A stretch of DNA of 64,000 nt from Planctomycetota bacterium (GCA_026692845.1 JAPLNM010000098.1:25986-89985); one strand, 5' to 3'; counted from the stretch's first letter, positions 47,084 through 55,402 are shown. The notes: generated from the sequence alone by a model not told the origin. Program-made: numbers and translations.

Positions 47084-48034
47084 CTAGCCTTGGGGTTTCA
47101 GGACGATCTGGCGATAGTAATCGATGGTCTTACGGACCCCCTCTTCAAGACCCACGGCCGGCTCGTACCCTAAGAATTTTCGCGCTTGAGTCACATCGGC
47201 CAAGCTTTCGCGGACATCGCCAAGCCGAGGTGGTAGAAACGTGGGACTGATTTCTTTGCCCAGAAGCTTGGCCAAAAGCTCCAGAAGCTGCAGGAGGGTC
47301 GTTTGACGCCCATCGGCCACGTTGAAGACCCGTCCGCCGACATTCTGGGCTTGGCTCGCAAGCAGATTGCCTCGGACAACGTTCGCAACATAAGTAAAAT
47401 CGCGGGATTGGAGTCCGTCACCATAAATCGACGGGGACTGGCCAGAGAGGATGCGACTGACGAAAAGCGGGATAACGGCCGAGTAAGGGCTGTTGGGATC
47501 CTGCCGAGGTCCAAAGACGTTGAAATAGCGAATGCCGACGGTTTCCAAACCAAAGCTATGGAAGTAACTCTGGCAGTAATATTCGCCTGCAAGCTTCGCA
47601 GCGGCATAAGGGGACAGCGTTTGGGGCAAATCGGTCTCACGCTTCGAGGAGGTCGGTGTATCCCCATAGGCACTGCTGGAGGCTGCGTAGACAAACCGCT
47701 TGACCTTGGCCTTCACACTCCAGTGGAGCATGTTCAGCGTACCGGTCACGCAAGCATGATTGGTGTCGAGCGGTCGTTCCAACGACAACGGGACGCTAGC
47801 TAACGCCGCTTGGTGAAAAACACGCTCGACGCCCTCGAGCGCCTGCGCGACGGCCGTCGAATCGTTGATGTCTCCCTGGACGAATTCGATGCGATCTTCC
47901 ACCTCGGCGATGTTGGCTCGATGACCCGTGCAAAGGTTGTCCAAGACTCGGACGCTGTGCCCCTCGTCCAAAAGGCCTCGGACAATATGGGAACCGATAA
48001 ATCCACATCCACCAGTGACTAGACAACGAACCAT
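47084..48034 (-). CDS. NAD-dependent nucleotide-sugar epimerase/dehydratase
   Basis: 316 residues, short-chain dehydrogenase fold. 'VTGGCGFIGSHIVRGL' (GxxGxxG, residues 6-21), catalytic Ser/Tyr/Lys in 'YAASSSAYGD' and 'SPYAAAKLAGEYYC', substrate-side 'RYFNVFGPRQDPNSPYSAV' and 'YGDGLQSRDFTYV'. It resembles UDP-GlcNAc/GalNAc 4-epimerases of the WbpP type. Cytosolic, supplying sugar nucleotides for surface polysaccharide. Starts 127 bases downstream of a repeat-rich spacer. Confidence 0.9.
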   Translation of the reverse strand: MVRCLVTGGCGFIGSHIVRGLLDEGHSVRVLDNLCTGHRANIAEVEDRIEFVQGDINDSTAVAQALEGVERVFHQAALASVPLSLERPLDTNHACVTGTLNMLHWSVKAKVKRFVYAASSSAYGDTPTSSKRETDLPQTLSPYAAAKLAGEYYCQSYFHSFGLETVGIRYFNVFGPRQDPNSPYSAVIPLFVSRILSGQSPSIYGDGLQSRDFTYVANVVRGNLLASQAQNVGGRVFNVADGRQTTLLQLLELLAKLLGKEISPTFLPPRLGDVRESLADVTQARKFLGYEPAVGLEEGVRKTIDYYRQIVLKPQG

Positions 48035-48162
48035 CGAAGACTCCTAAATTGGCGTGAAAAAAATGCAGAAAAGGACGCAGAAAAGCAAGTGCGGATTTTA
48101 ATGGCCCCAACGCTCTACAGGTAGTCGCGTTGCGGAGGATCACCAAAAGGTTTTCGGCGGCC

Positions 48163-48194
48163 CAGCAAATCCAAACCCAGCAAATCCAAACCCA
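48163..48194 (+). repeat. 16-bp perfect tandem duplication, intergenic
   Basis: cagcaaatccaaaccc at 48163-48178 and 48179-48194, in the 364-base gap between the epimerase start and the metallopeptidase stop. Confidence 0.92.
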
Positions 48195-48246
48195 CGGATT
48201 CGATACCGTTTGTGTTTCTTCGGGAATTTTCCGGGTTTGCAACGCC

Positions 48247-48396
48247 GTGCTCGTGCTCAGTGAAACGGTGCTCGTGCTCGTAATCGAAAGCGGCTTGAAA
48301 AAATCGTGTTTTAGTTCAGCACACGACCTTTCTCTTCATGCAACGAAGCTGTTCCTCTTGTACGAGTACGAGTACGAGCACGAGCACGAGCACGAG
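48247..48396. repeat. Hexamer repeats in inverted arrangement (gtgctc / cacgag)
   Basis: Two gtgctc doublets (48247-48258, 48268-48279) and, about 80 bases on, (tacgag)x3(cacgag)x3 at 48361-48396. 48268-48282 is the perfect reverse complement of 48373-48387 (15 pairs), so the 150-base block can fold into a long hairpin. The array ends two bases before the stop codon of the metallopeptidase gene on the minus strand. Apart from this and the 16-bp duplication, I see nothing in the 48035-48398 gap. Confidence 0.85.
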
Positions 48397-48398
48397 CT

Positions 48399-49079
48399 CT
48401 AGGCAGACCGAGGACGGTATTTGCCAGTCCCAAGGCTACGGACACGCCGCGAAGCCTGCGCCACGGCCCGCTCGACCGACCGGATCTTTCGGTACACCGT
48501 CGGCCGGTTCTTGAACCGACTCAACGACCGACGGTACTTGAGGTAAAACATGAACGTCTCGGCAAAGTCCTCGCTGGCGTTCGTCGATGCATAGTCGGTG
48601 ATGAATTCCCCAAGCAAATGCCCGTAGAAGTAATTCAATTGCCCCTTGGCACTGTGGCACCGCTTCTTGCCCGCTAGATACTCGGGGTTGCGCTTGAGCT
48701 CTTTTCGCCAATGGGTATAAGGGGCCGGGTTGCAGTTGGTATAGGAGGCTCCAAAGGCGCGAGCAAACCACTCGCCCCGGAAAAACGATGGGTCATGAAA
48801 ATACCACGCATGCGCGTACTCATGGCGGATCGTGTCGCACAACGTCAATCCAGGCTTGCGCGGCTGATGGGGCAAGTCCCTCGGAAGATAAATCACCCCA
48901 GGGCGATACCCCCTCTTGGCGTAATGTCCGACCTGCTCGAAAACGTATCCTCGCTCCCCGACACTCTTGGCCCCAGAAATGATCAACTCGACGACGTCCA
49001 AATACAGACCGTCGGCAAGCAAACCGACCTCAGCGAGTTCGTGGCGGACTTGGTTGTAAGCTCGATCGACATTGGCCAT
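48399..49079 (-). CDS. Putative zinc metallopeptidase (HExxH) of unknown family
   Basis: 226 residues from ATG 49079; the frame is open to a TTG at 49166 and could be 29 residues longer. 'DTIRHEYAHAWYFHD' carries HExxH, and 'SEDFAETFMFYL' downstream offers a third ligand Glu as in gluzincin-like enzymes. The rest is basic, with an Arg-rich C-terminus. There is no signal peptide. Peptidase activity is inferred from the motif pair only. Confidence 0.6.
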   Translation of the reverse strand: MANVDRAYNQVRHELAEVGLLADGLYLDVVELIISGAKSVGERGYVFEQVGHYAKRGYRPGVIYLPRDLPHQPRKPGLTLCDTIRHEYAHAWYFHDPSFFRGEWFARAFGASYTNCNPAPYTHWRKELKRNPEYLAGKKRCHSAKGQLNYFYGHLLGEFITDYASTNASEDFAETFMFYLKYRRSLSRFKNRPTVYRKIRSVERAVAQASRRVRSLGTGKYRPRSA

Positions 49080-49391
49080 AGTAGGGATGCTGTAAACGTG
49101 GTCTGATCGCGCATCCCTGCTGAAATATCTGCCTGCTAGTCTGCTCAGTGACCCCGGATCGATCAACTGCCAAACCTTAAAAATCCCTTGACCCCGCTTC
49201 CCGAGGTGCAGATTCTCACAGCATCAGTCCGGTTGCTTCCTGCACCCAGAGCCCCTGATTATTGCCACTGGCGCTTTGTCGCGACCAGCCCAAGCCCCAT
49301 CAAGAACCGCCTTAAACCTATCCCCTCGAATGAGTTACGCATAACAAAACCCCAGCGAAAATCGCCGGACAGAGCCCAAGACCCCCCGTTT

Positions 49392-49415
49392 CCGAACCCG
49401 ATGCCGAACCCGATG
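49392..49415 (+). repeat. 12-bp perfect tandem duplication, intergenic
   Basis: ccgaacccgatg twice (49392-49403, 49404-49415) plus five further bases. The surrounding 49080-49644 region otherwise holds only a possible -10; small ORFs there look spurious. Confidence 0.88.
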
Positions 49416-49497
49416 CCGAATTAGTAGTCTTAATTATCGCAACGCCGATATTGCTCTGACTACTGAGCAAAAGCTCGATTCTCCCTGGCTGCGTCGG

Positions 49498-49503
49498 TAT
49501 ACT
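49498..49503 (+). promoter_or_regulatory. Possible -10 element (TATACT)
   Basis: TATACT with a poor -35 (TCGATT, 49475-49480, 17-base spacer), 142 bases before ATG 49645. Confidence 0.3.
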
Positions 49504-49644
49504 GATGCGTCGCCTAGTTTCCGGTTCGATATCAACCCCTTCGATAGCAACCTTATGGGAACTCGAACCTGCGGCGGATTCAATCAAACCACCCCCACCT
49601 TGCTGGAAACGGAGCCGGTTTTGAAAATCTATCGAGAAGCGCGC

Positions 49645-50736
49645 ATGCTCAAGACTCTCCTTTTGGGTTGGATCGTTCTTACTGCCCTCGCCCCGCTGTG
49701 CCTCGCCGATGGCTCGGACTCCAAAGAGCTGACCAAAGCCGCCACATGGAGATGGTCTCCGGGACCACTTTGGCTCGAGCGTATGCTCGCCTGGATCGAA
49801 TCGAGCGCCTTAAAGAACAAAGACTCGGCCCGAGAATCCGCCAACCGCATCGCGGGTCTCGAAGGGATCGAGCTCCACGAAGGCTTGCTCCAAGCCGCCG
49901 CAGCGATCGATCCGACGATCGGGGAATTCTTAAGCGGTGTCGATCAACCTTGGTCGGCTACGTCGTATCAAACCCTCGATGCACAGCTCAGCTCCCTGAT
50001 CGCCAACGGAGCGATCCCCGGCTGGATCAAACCGGATTTGCAACTGGCTTTTTGCAGAGCCTTGATCCAAAACCAATGGATCGACGAAGCCTCGACGAGG
50101 CTTGGACCTCTAGAGATCGATAGCCTAAGCGACCCGGCGACTTGGTTGTTCTCGCTCGGTATCTGCCAGCACTTCCTGCTCCAAAAGCAACCCTGCGTCG
50201 ATTCCCTTAACAAACTCCTGGAACGCGAGTCGCAGATCCCAACCCGCTATGCGATCACCGCACGGCTGATGCTCAGCGATATCGAGCCACTCAAAGAGGA
50301 TTCTCTCGACGAAGTGGCCCGACTGATGAGCGACGTCGAACGACGGTTGGGCTTGGGTAGAACCGGCAAGCAGGTCCGCGACCAAGAACAGGCGATCATC
50401 GACAAGCTCGATAAAATGATCGAAAAAATGGAAGAGCAGCAGCAGCAACAACAGCAGCAACAGCAACAACAACAACAACAGCAAAAACAGCAGCAACGCC
50501 AGAAGCAAAACAATCCGCAACAGGGCCGGCAAGCCACCGATGATCCCATGCCCGGTGGAGGGGATGGCCAAGGCGACGTCGACAACAAGGACATCGGCGA
50601 CAAATCCGGCTGGGGCAATTTGCCCCCGGCAGCCCGCCAAGAGGCCCTCCAAAGCATCACCAAAGATCTGCCGAGCCACTACCGCGAGGTCATCGAAGCG
50701 TACTTCAAACGCCTCTCGAAAACACCCGAGAAATAA
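49645..50736 (+). CDS. Exported protein with polyglutamine tract
   Basis: 363 residues from ATG 49645, which follows GAGAAG and begins a clean signal peptide (MLKTLLLGWIVLTALAPLCLA). A helical, TPR-like body (about residues 90-230) leads into a charged coiled coil and 16 consecutive glutamines (codons 50437-50484), then a Gly/Asp-rich linker. It ends in 'LPPAARQEALQSITKDLPSHYREVIEAYFKRLSK', a C-terminal motif I associate with planctomycete proteins linked to Bat/von Willebrand operons (from memory, not checked). The function is unknown. Confidence 0.68.
   Translation: MLKTLLLGWIVLTALAPLCLADGSDSKELTKAATWRWSPGPLWLERMLAWIESSALKNKDSARESANRIAGLEGIELHEGLLQAAAAIDPTIGEFLSGVDQPWSATSYQTLDAQLSSLIANGAIPGWIKPDLQLAFCRALIQNQWIDEASTRLGPLEIDSLSDPATWLFSLGICQHFLLQKQPCVDSLNKLLERESQIPTRYAITARLMLSDIEPLKEDSLDEVARLMSDVERRLGLGRTGKQVRDQEQAIIDKLDKMIEKMEEQQQQQQQQQQQQQQQQKQQQRQKQNNPQQGRQATDDPMPGGGDGQGDVDNKDIGDKSGWGNLPPAARQEALQSITKDLPSHYREVIEAYFKRLSKTPEK
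50437..50484 (+). repeat. CAG/CAA trinucleotide repeat (polyglutamine)
   Basis: Sixteen consecutive glutamine codons with mixed CAG and CAA, then AAA and three further CAG/CAA codons; a slippage-prone tract. Confidence 0.92.
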
Positions 50737-50867
50737 CTCCCCAAAAAGCCGTTTCCCGACCAAGCCCCGTTTCCCATTCCGATTCGTGACAAGTCGATCG
50801 GTTGCGGTTACGATGCTGCTTTCACCGTCAAATCTTCACTGTTTATTTTGCAGCCCAAGGCTCATTT

Positions 50868-51536
50868 ATGTCCAATCCAGCAGACTCCAATCCGGCCACC
50901 TGCGGAACTCCTGTCGATCAAGCTTCCACAAACACGACTCCCCTCAGCGATGTTTCCGAACGCAAGACCGAGATTCGCAAGCAAGCCCACGACAATCGTC
51001 GGACGCAAGCCGACAAAGACGGCGTCTCGGTAGCCATCGTCGATCGGTTCATGAAACTACCCCAATACGCTACGGCCCATACCGTGATGTTCTATGTCGA
51101 TGTTCGCGACGAAGTCCGAACAAGGCACGCATTGCCCGAAGCGCTAGCCACCGGCAAGCGGATCGTGGTCCCCTACTGTGTCGATGGGGAACTCGAACTG
51201 TTTTGGCTCGAGTCGATGGACGAATTGGAACTCGGTATGTACCGAATCCTCGAACCAACAGCCGATCTGCGCAGCGTCGCTTCCAAAAAGCTTCAGCCCG
51301 AGGATCTCGACTTGATCATGGTCCCAGGGGTCGCATTTGATCGCCATGGTGGCCGTACCGGTCACGGCAAAGGCTACTACGACAAACTCCTCGAACATGC
51401 CAAGCCCCAAACGCCACTGGTCGCCTTGGCCTTCGAATGCCAGATGTTCCCCGAGATCCCCATGGACTCACACGACATCTTCATGGACAAAGTGGTCACC
51501 GAATCGGCCGTCTACGATGGTCGCGGCAGGAGCTGA
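50868..51536 (+). CDS. 5-formyltetrahydrofolate cyclo-ligase
   Basis: Converts 5-formyl-THF to 5,10-methenyl-THF with ATP. 222 residues from ATG 50868; an in-frame ATG at 50802 adds an unpromising leader. Motifs: 'ERKTEIRKQAHDNRR' near the N-terminus, 'TVMFYVDVRDEVRT', 'GKRIVVPYC', 'LDLIMVPGVAFDRHGGRTGHGKGYYDKLLE' region (the GxGxGYYD signature). Only two bases separate its stop from the start of ftr, so the two one-carbon genes are probably one operon. Gene name fau/ygfA is used in E. coli. Confidence 0.93.
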   Translation: MSNPADSNPATCGTPVDQASTNTTPLSDVSERKTEIRKQAHDNRRTQADKDGVSVAIVDRFMKLPQYATAHTVMFYVDVRDEVRTRHALPEALATGKRIVVPYCVDGELELFWLESMDELELGMYRILEPTADLRSVASKKLQPEDLDLIMVPGVAFDRHGGRTGHGKGYYDKLLEHAKPQTPLVALAFECQMFPEIPMDSHDIFMDKVVTESAVYDGRGRS

Positions 51537-51538
51537 TC

Positions 51539-52531
51539 ATGCCCCCGAATGCCACCACCTCCGAACCCGATCAACCCGGAAAAGGCCAACCCTGGAATAG
51601 CCAACTCTGGCAGGACTTGGTCGACGACACGTTCGCCGAAGCCTTCCGCAGCCTCTACGCCAGAGTCTTGGTCACGGCCCGGGATCGCAAATGGCTATTG
51701 GCAGCTTGCCAAAAAGCCACCGGACATGCCAGCAGCACCATCTTGTGCGACTGCGAAGCAGGGATCGAGGGGATCCTCGATGGCAAATCGCCCGGACAAG
51801 AAACTCCCGACGGTCGCATCGGAGCCTATCTGCAGTTCCATGTCCCAAGGTTCCGCAAGGATCGCGTCGAGCACCTCGAACGCTCGCTGCTAAAGCGCCT
51901 GTCTCAAAACATCTTGACCTGTCCGACCACCCGGCTCTTTAACGCCCTGGACTCCGACCCCTATTACAAACTCGGTCGCAAAATCGCCTTCTTCGGCGAT
52001 GGGCACCAATTCCGAAGCGAGCAGTTTGGACACAAAGGATGGACCATCCCAACCCTAGGCGGTGAGTTCTTCCTCACGCGCCGATTCGGATACGCCGATG
52101 GAATCATGGGCGGAAATCTTTGGTTCCTCGCTCGCACCCAAGACGCAGCCATCGAGGCCGCCGATCGAGCCGCCCAAGCCGCCGATGCATCCCCCGGCGT
52201 GATCACCACCTTCCCAGGTGGCGTCGCGGCAAGCGGCAGCAAAGCCGGAAGCAAGTACAAGTTCCTTATCGCTAGTACTTTTGCCGAATACTGCCCGACG
52301 CTCAAGCAAAAGCTCGGACCCCAATCCAAAGTCCCCGATGGCGTCGAGTCCATCATGGAAATCATCGTCAACGGATCCTCCCTCGAAGCGGTTTGCCACG
52401 CGACCTATGCTGCCATCGAAGCCGCATTGGACGTCGAGGGTCTGGTGAGAATCTCAGCCGGAAATTATGGCGGTCGACTCGGCAAATCGTTCGTCTATCT
52501 CCATCCGGACAAGCATCCAGCGGCAAGCTAG
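51539..52531 (+). CDS. ftr: Formylmethanofuran:tetrahydromethanopterin formyltransferase
   Basis: Transfers a formyl group between methanofuran and tetrahydromethanopterin in archaeal-type one-carbon metabolism, also present in methylotrophs (FhcD) and planctomycetes. 330 residues, slightly above the usual 300. Family features: 'DTFAEAFRSLYARVLVTA' near the N-terminus, 'ASSTILCDCEAGIEG', 'TRLFNALD', 'GTIITF'-like 'GVITTFPGGVAASGSKAGSKY', and the C-terminal 'NYGGRLGKSFVYLHPDKHP'. ATG 51539 follows the folate gene by two bases. The other fhc subunits are not in the window. Confidence 0.9.
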   Translation: MPPNATTSEPDQPGKGQPWNSQLWQDLVDDTFAEAFRSLYARVLVTARDRKWLLAACQKATGHASSTILCDCEAGIEGILDGKSPGQETPDGRIGAYLQFHVPRFRKDRVEHLERSLLKRLSQNILTCPTTRLFNALDSDPYYKLGRKIAFFGDGHQFRSEQFGHKGWTIPTLGGEFFLTRRFGYADGIMGGNLWFLARTQDAAIEAADRAAQAADASPGVITTFPGGVAASGSKAGSKYKFLIASTFAEYCPTLKQKLGPQSKVPDGVESIMEIIVNGSSLEAVCHATYAAIEAALDVEGLVRISAGNYGGRLGKSFVYLHPDKHPAAS

Positions 52532-52562
52532 CTCCCGCTTACGATTGCACAAAGGCAGCGAA

Positions 52563-54026
52563 TTGAAGAAATACGCAATACTAATCGCTCTAGAGAATCA
52601 CCAAGACGCCGCGATAACCCCAGTCCCTTTTGCTCGGCGCGATGCCGAAGCGTTTTCCAAGGCTCTTGAACGCAACGGCTTTGAGAAAACCAACCAGCTT
52701 ATCCTCGTCGACGACCAAGCCACCAAGGCAGCCATGGAATCACGCGTCGGGCAAGTGATCCAGCAGCTCCAAAAAAAGGATATCCTTTTTTTCTATTATG
52801 CAGGGCATGGGTTTTCGAGCGGGGCAAAAAATTTCATCACGGCTTTCGATACACTCGATGCCGATCGGGAGGGCACGAGCGTACCGCTCGGCGCACTCCT
52901 GGGAGCAATCCAGGCCTTCGAAAGCAACCGCATCGCCCTGTTTTTGGATTGTTGCGAAAGCAGCATCCAAGCCATTCCTGGCATTCGAGGCAGCTACGGC
53001 AATCTAAAAGAGCAAGAACTCGAGGCATTCGCAACTCAGGCGAAGCACTGCGTGTGTTTTGCAGCCTGCCGGTCCGAGGAAGACTCGTATCGCAGCGGGA
53101 GTTTGCAACACGGGATATGGATGCACCACGTCATCGAGGCATTCCAAGGCGAAGCGATGCTGGCGCTCGAGCGTGGAATACTCACGGCAAACACCCTCCA
53201 AGAATACCTCAAGGCCGAAGTCCCAAGAACTCTTCGCAAGACGTTTTCCAATCCGTGCAAGCAAACTCCCTGGATGGTTGGTGCGATGAACGAGGACGTC
53301 GTCCTTGCGGACCTTAGCTCAATTCTCCAAGAGCGGCGAGACAAAGCCAGTGGCGGAAACAACTACATGCGTCGGCTGATATTTACAGCCAATGAGGAGA
53401 AACGGCTGACGAGTCTATCGGGATGGAGAAAAACCTATCGGATCCCGGATCGCTACACCGAGGCGACGCGCACCTTTGTATCCGGATGCGCGACCGAGGA
53501 ATTGAAGAACGATCTTGATTCGGTTTTTGATGCACTGAAGAAGGCATTCAAATTCGGACGTCGCGACTTAGAGGTATCGCAACTCGGGGATGGAACAGGC
53601 ACTATCATAACGCCATACTTCAATTATTTGGTGCATGTGGAATTGAATGCGGACGATCTCAACGAAGTCATATGGACCAGGACGGTAGATTCGATTGTGG
53701 CACCCGAACAGATATCGACCGAAGCATTCGCCAAGGTGTTCGATGACGTGTTCGACACGCTTGAACTGTCCTTGCCGACGAAGGTCGAGATCGAGGCCTT
53801 CATCGATGCGATAGAGGCAGCAAGGATACCCGATATTTCGCTCGACTACGATCGCGACGCGACCTACTGCGACATCCAGATAGCTGGGGTAAGCGGCAAG
53901 TTAAGACTCAGCAGTGGTCAGCTCTCTCTATCGCACAATACGCCGACGAAAACGGCGAGGCTCATGGAATCCTTTATCACGACGTGGAAGCTCCTCCAGA
54001 GTCAATCGTTACCGTTTCTTACTTAA
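52563..54026 (+). CDS. Caspase-family (C14-like) protein with unknown C-terminal domain
   Basis: 487 residues from TTG 52563 (MKKYAILIALENHQD after recoding; AAAGG upstream). The longer ORF from 52467 overlaps ftr and is not used. Caspase-like domain: 'KYAILIALENHQ', 'FYYAGHGFSSGAKNF' (catalytic His, about residue 83) and 'IALFLDCCESSIQ' (catalytic Cys, about 126-127), then 'CVCFAACRSEEDSYRSG' and 'GIWMHHVIEAFQG'. Residues about 290-487 form a second region of alternating acidic helices and strands ('NYLVHVELNADDLNEVIWTR', 'VFDDVFDTLELSL') I do not recognise. Bacterial caspases of this kind often act in cell suicide or immunity. Its 3' part uses noticeably more A/T-rich codons than ftr. It is followed by a noncoding repeat region. 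Confidence 0.78.
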   Translation: MKKYAILIALENHQDAAITPVPFARRDAEAFSKALERNGFEKTNQLILVDDQATKAAMESRVGQVIQQLQKKDILFFYYAGHGFSSGAKNFITAFDTLDADREGTSVPLGALLGAIQAFESNRIALFLDCCESSIQAIPGIRGSYGNLKEQELEAFATQAKHCVCFAACRSEEDSYRSGSLQHGIWMHHVIEAFQGEAMLALERGILTANTLQEYLKAEVPRTLRKTFSNPCKQTPWMVGAMNEDVVLADLSSILQERRDKASGGNNYMRRLIFTANEEKRLTSLSGWRKTYRIPDRYTEATRTFVSGCATEELKNDLDSVFDALKKAFKFGRRDLEVSQLGDGTGTIITPYFNYLVHVELNADDLNEVIWTRTVDSIVAPEQISTEAFAKVFDDVFDTLELSLPTKVEIEAFIDAIEAARIPDISLDYDRDATYCDIQIAGVSGKLRLSSGQLSLSHNTPTKTARLMESFITTWKLLQSQSLPFLT

Positions 54027-54060
54027 TGATAGGCATTGCCTACGTATCAATCACAGGCCC

Positions 54061-54399
54061 GCAAGCCGCGGGCGATTGCTATAAGCCCCGCACCGAATCG
54101 ATCGTGCTGCACCGCCGGAATCACTCACCTGCTCGCGTCCAAACGCAGCGTCGTAGGGGGCTGATTCAAATCGCCCAACCGCTGGCGCTGGTTGGCTCAC
54201 AAGGGATTCAACCCTGTGAGCCGCCTAGGCGCAAGCCGCGGGCGATTGCTATAAGCCCCGCACCGAATCGATCGTGCTGCACGGCCGGGATTTGTCACCT
54301 GCTCGCGTCCAAACGCTGCGTCGTAGGGGGCTGATTCAAATGCCCAACCGCTTGCGCTGGTTGGCTCACCGGTGATTCAACCCTGTGAGCCGCATAGGC
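54061..54399 (+). repeat. Two 170-bp direct repeats rich in dyads
   Basis: Copy 1 54061-54230, copy 2 54231-54399, close to 90% identical by eye. Each contains ccaacc...ggttgg and a ggctcac...gtgagcc dyad; in copy 1 the latter extends to an 11-pair stem (aggg/ccct, bulged A, loop attcaa, 54194-54222). Just upstream, taggcattgccta (54030-54042) is palindromic. No ORF is supported in 54027-54673. Nothing identifies the family; an RNA element or recombination site is possible. Confidence 0.88.
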
Positions 54400-54443
54400 A
54401 CCAGGAATGCAGCTAGCGAACGACCCGCAGCCGAACGTGCCAA

Positions 54444-54557
54444 AGTCCAAAGTGTTAGCTATACTGAGTGTATTCGATCGGGGCAGAGGGCAACGCAGCG
54501 AGTCCAAAGTGTTAGCTATACTGAGTGTATTCGATCGGGGCAGAGGGCAACGCAGCG
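54444..54557 (+). repeat. Perfect 57-bp tandem duplication
   Basis: 54444-54500 and 54501-54557 are identical. Each copy contains ttagctatactgag, i.e. a TATACT like the proposed -10 elements elsewhere (54460-54465 and 54517-54522), though no good -35. The next gene starts 117 bases downstream. Confidence 0.95.
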
Positions 54558-54673
54558 AAGCGCCCCTTTAGCTAGCCGAATCGATGCCGATGGCCGCCAT
54601 GCGACAAAACTTCATTTACAACCCGATACCAAGTACCTGAAACGCTCGCTTCCGGCTGAACCAAAACAATTCC

Positions 54674-55402
54674 ATGAAGCTGCCTAAAGCCCATTTCGTT
54701 TCCGACTTGCACCTATTCTCCCGCCGTAGTTCCGGGCCGAAAGTTCAGCGAGCCATCGAAACGGCCGTCGCTCAGTCCAATACCTTCGTTCTCGGTGGCG
54801 ATATCTTCGACTTTCGCTGGAGCGCCCTAGACTCCCATGAGAAAACAGTCGAACAAAGCGTTCGGTGGCTCCAAGACCTCATCTCCGTGAACCCCGATTG
54901 CCAATTCCACTACATCCTCGGCAACCACGACGCCCTGCCTGCCTTCACCGAACAACTCGAGCAGTTGGCTCTGGCCAACCCGCAACTCCAATGGCATAAA
55001 CATTACTTGCGAGTCAACCGATCGGTCTTTCTCCATGGAGATATCATCGATGCGAGAATACCTTACGAAGCCGATTTTCACGAGTTGCTCGATGCAAGGC
55101 GAATCGCGCACGAACATCGATCACGACCCCACCCGCTGCGCCATTCACTCTACGATGTTGTCGTCAAAACCCGTATCCACCGCGTCGTTGCCCACATGGC
55201 AAACTCGAACCGAAAAGTTCTAGACCAAGTCTCCGGCTACCTTCAATGGATCGGCCAAACCCCCGAAAGCGGCGCGGAACAAGTTTTCTTTGGCCATACG
55301 CACCGGCCCATCGATGCAGTCGACTACCAGCGCCAGGTCTTCTATAACCCAGGTGCGGCGATCCACGGGATCCCGTTTAGAATTCTCCCCCTGGAAATCT
55401 AA
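54674..55402 (+). CDS. Calcineurin-like metallophosphoesterase (LpxH-like)
   Basis: 242 residues with the five two-metal phosphoesterase motifs: 'FVSDLHLFS' (residues 8-16), 'VLGGDIFDFRW' (about 39-49), 'YILGNHDALP' (about 77-86), 'VFLHGDIID' (about 118) and 'FFGHTHRPIDAVD' (about 209-221). The GGDIFDF and 'GNHD' forms and length are close to UDP-2,3-diacylglucosamine hydrolases (LpxH), but the substrate is not certain. Its stop lies in a 13-bp tandem duplication. Confidence 0.85.
   Translation: MKLPKAHFVSDLHLFSRRSSGPKVQRAIETAVAQSNTFVLGGDIFDFRWSALDSHEKTVEQSVRWLQDLISVNPDCQFHYILGNHDALPAFTEQLEQLALANPQLQWHKHYLRVNRSVFLHGDIIDARIPYEADFHELLDARRIAHEHRSRPHPLRHSLYDVVVKTRIHRVVAHMANSNRKVLDQVSGYLQWIGQTPESGAEQVFFGHTHRPIDAVDYQRQVFYNPGAAIHGIPFRILPLEI

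Noticed and set aside
48130..48402. Plus-strand ORF ending in YEYEHEHEHE
   Set aside because: Product of the hexamer repeats in an intergenic region; no supported start or domain.
49188..49424. Plus-strand ORF ending in MPNPMPN
   Set aside because: Lies in a spacer and its tail is made by the 12-bp duplication; no ribosome-binding site or family.
50125..50763. Antisense ORF with a leucine run
   Set aside because: The Leu run is the reverse reading of the CAG/CAA tract; the plus strand has signal peptide and start site.
54061..54399. Integron attC sites
   Set aside because: gcccaac fits RYYYAAC, but the partner GTTRRRY is imperfect and there is no integrase or cassette array in the window.
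54190..54399. tRNA gene (gattcaacc resembles a T-arm)
   Set aside because: No acceptor or anticodon stem can be built around it.
54385..54687. 100-residue ORF across the 57-bp duplication
   Set aside because: Simply the translation of the repeats, overlapping the real start of the metallophosphoesterase.
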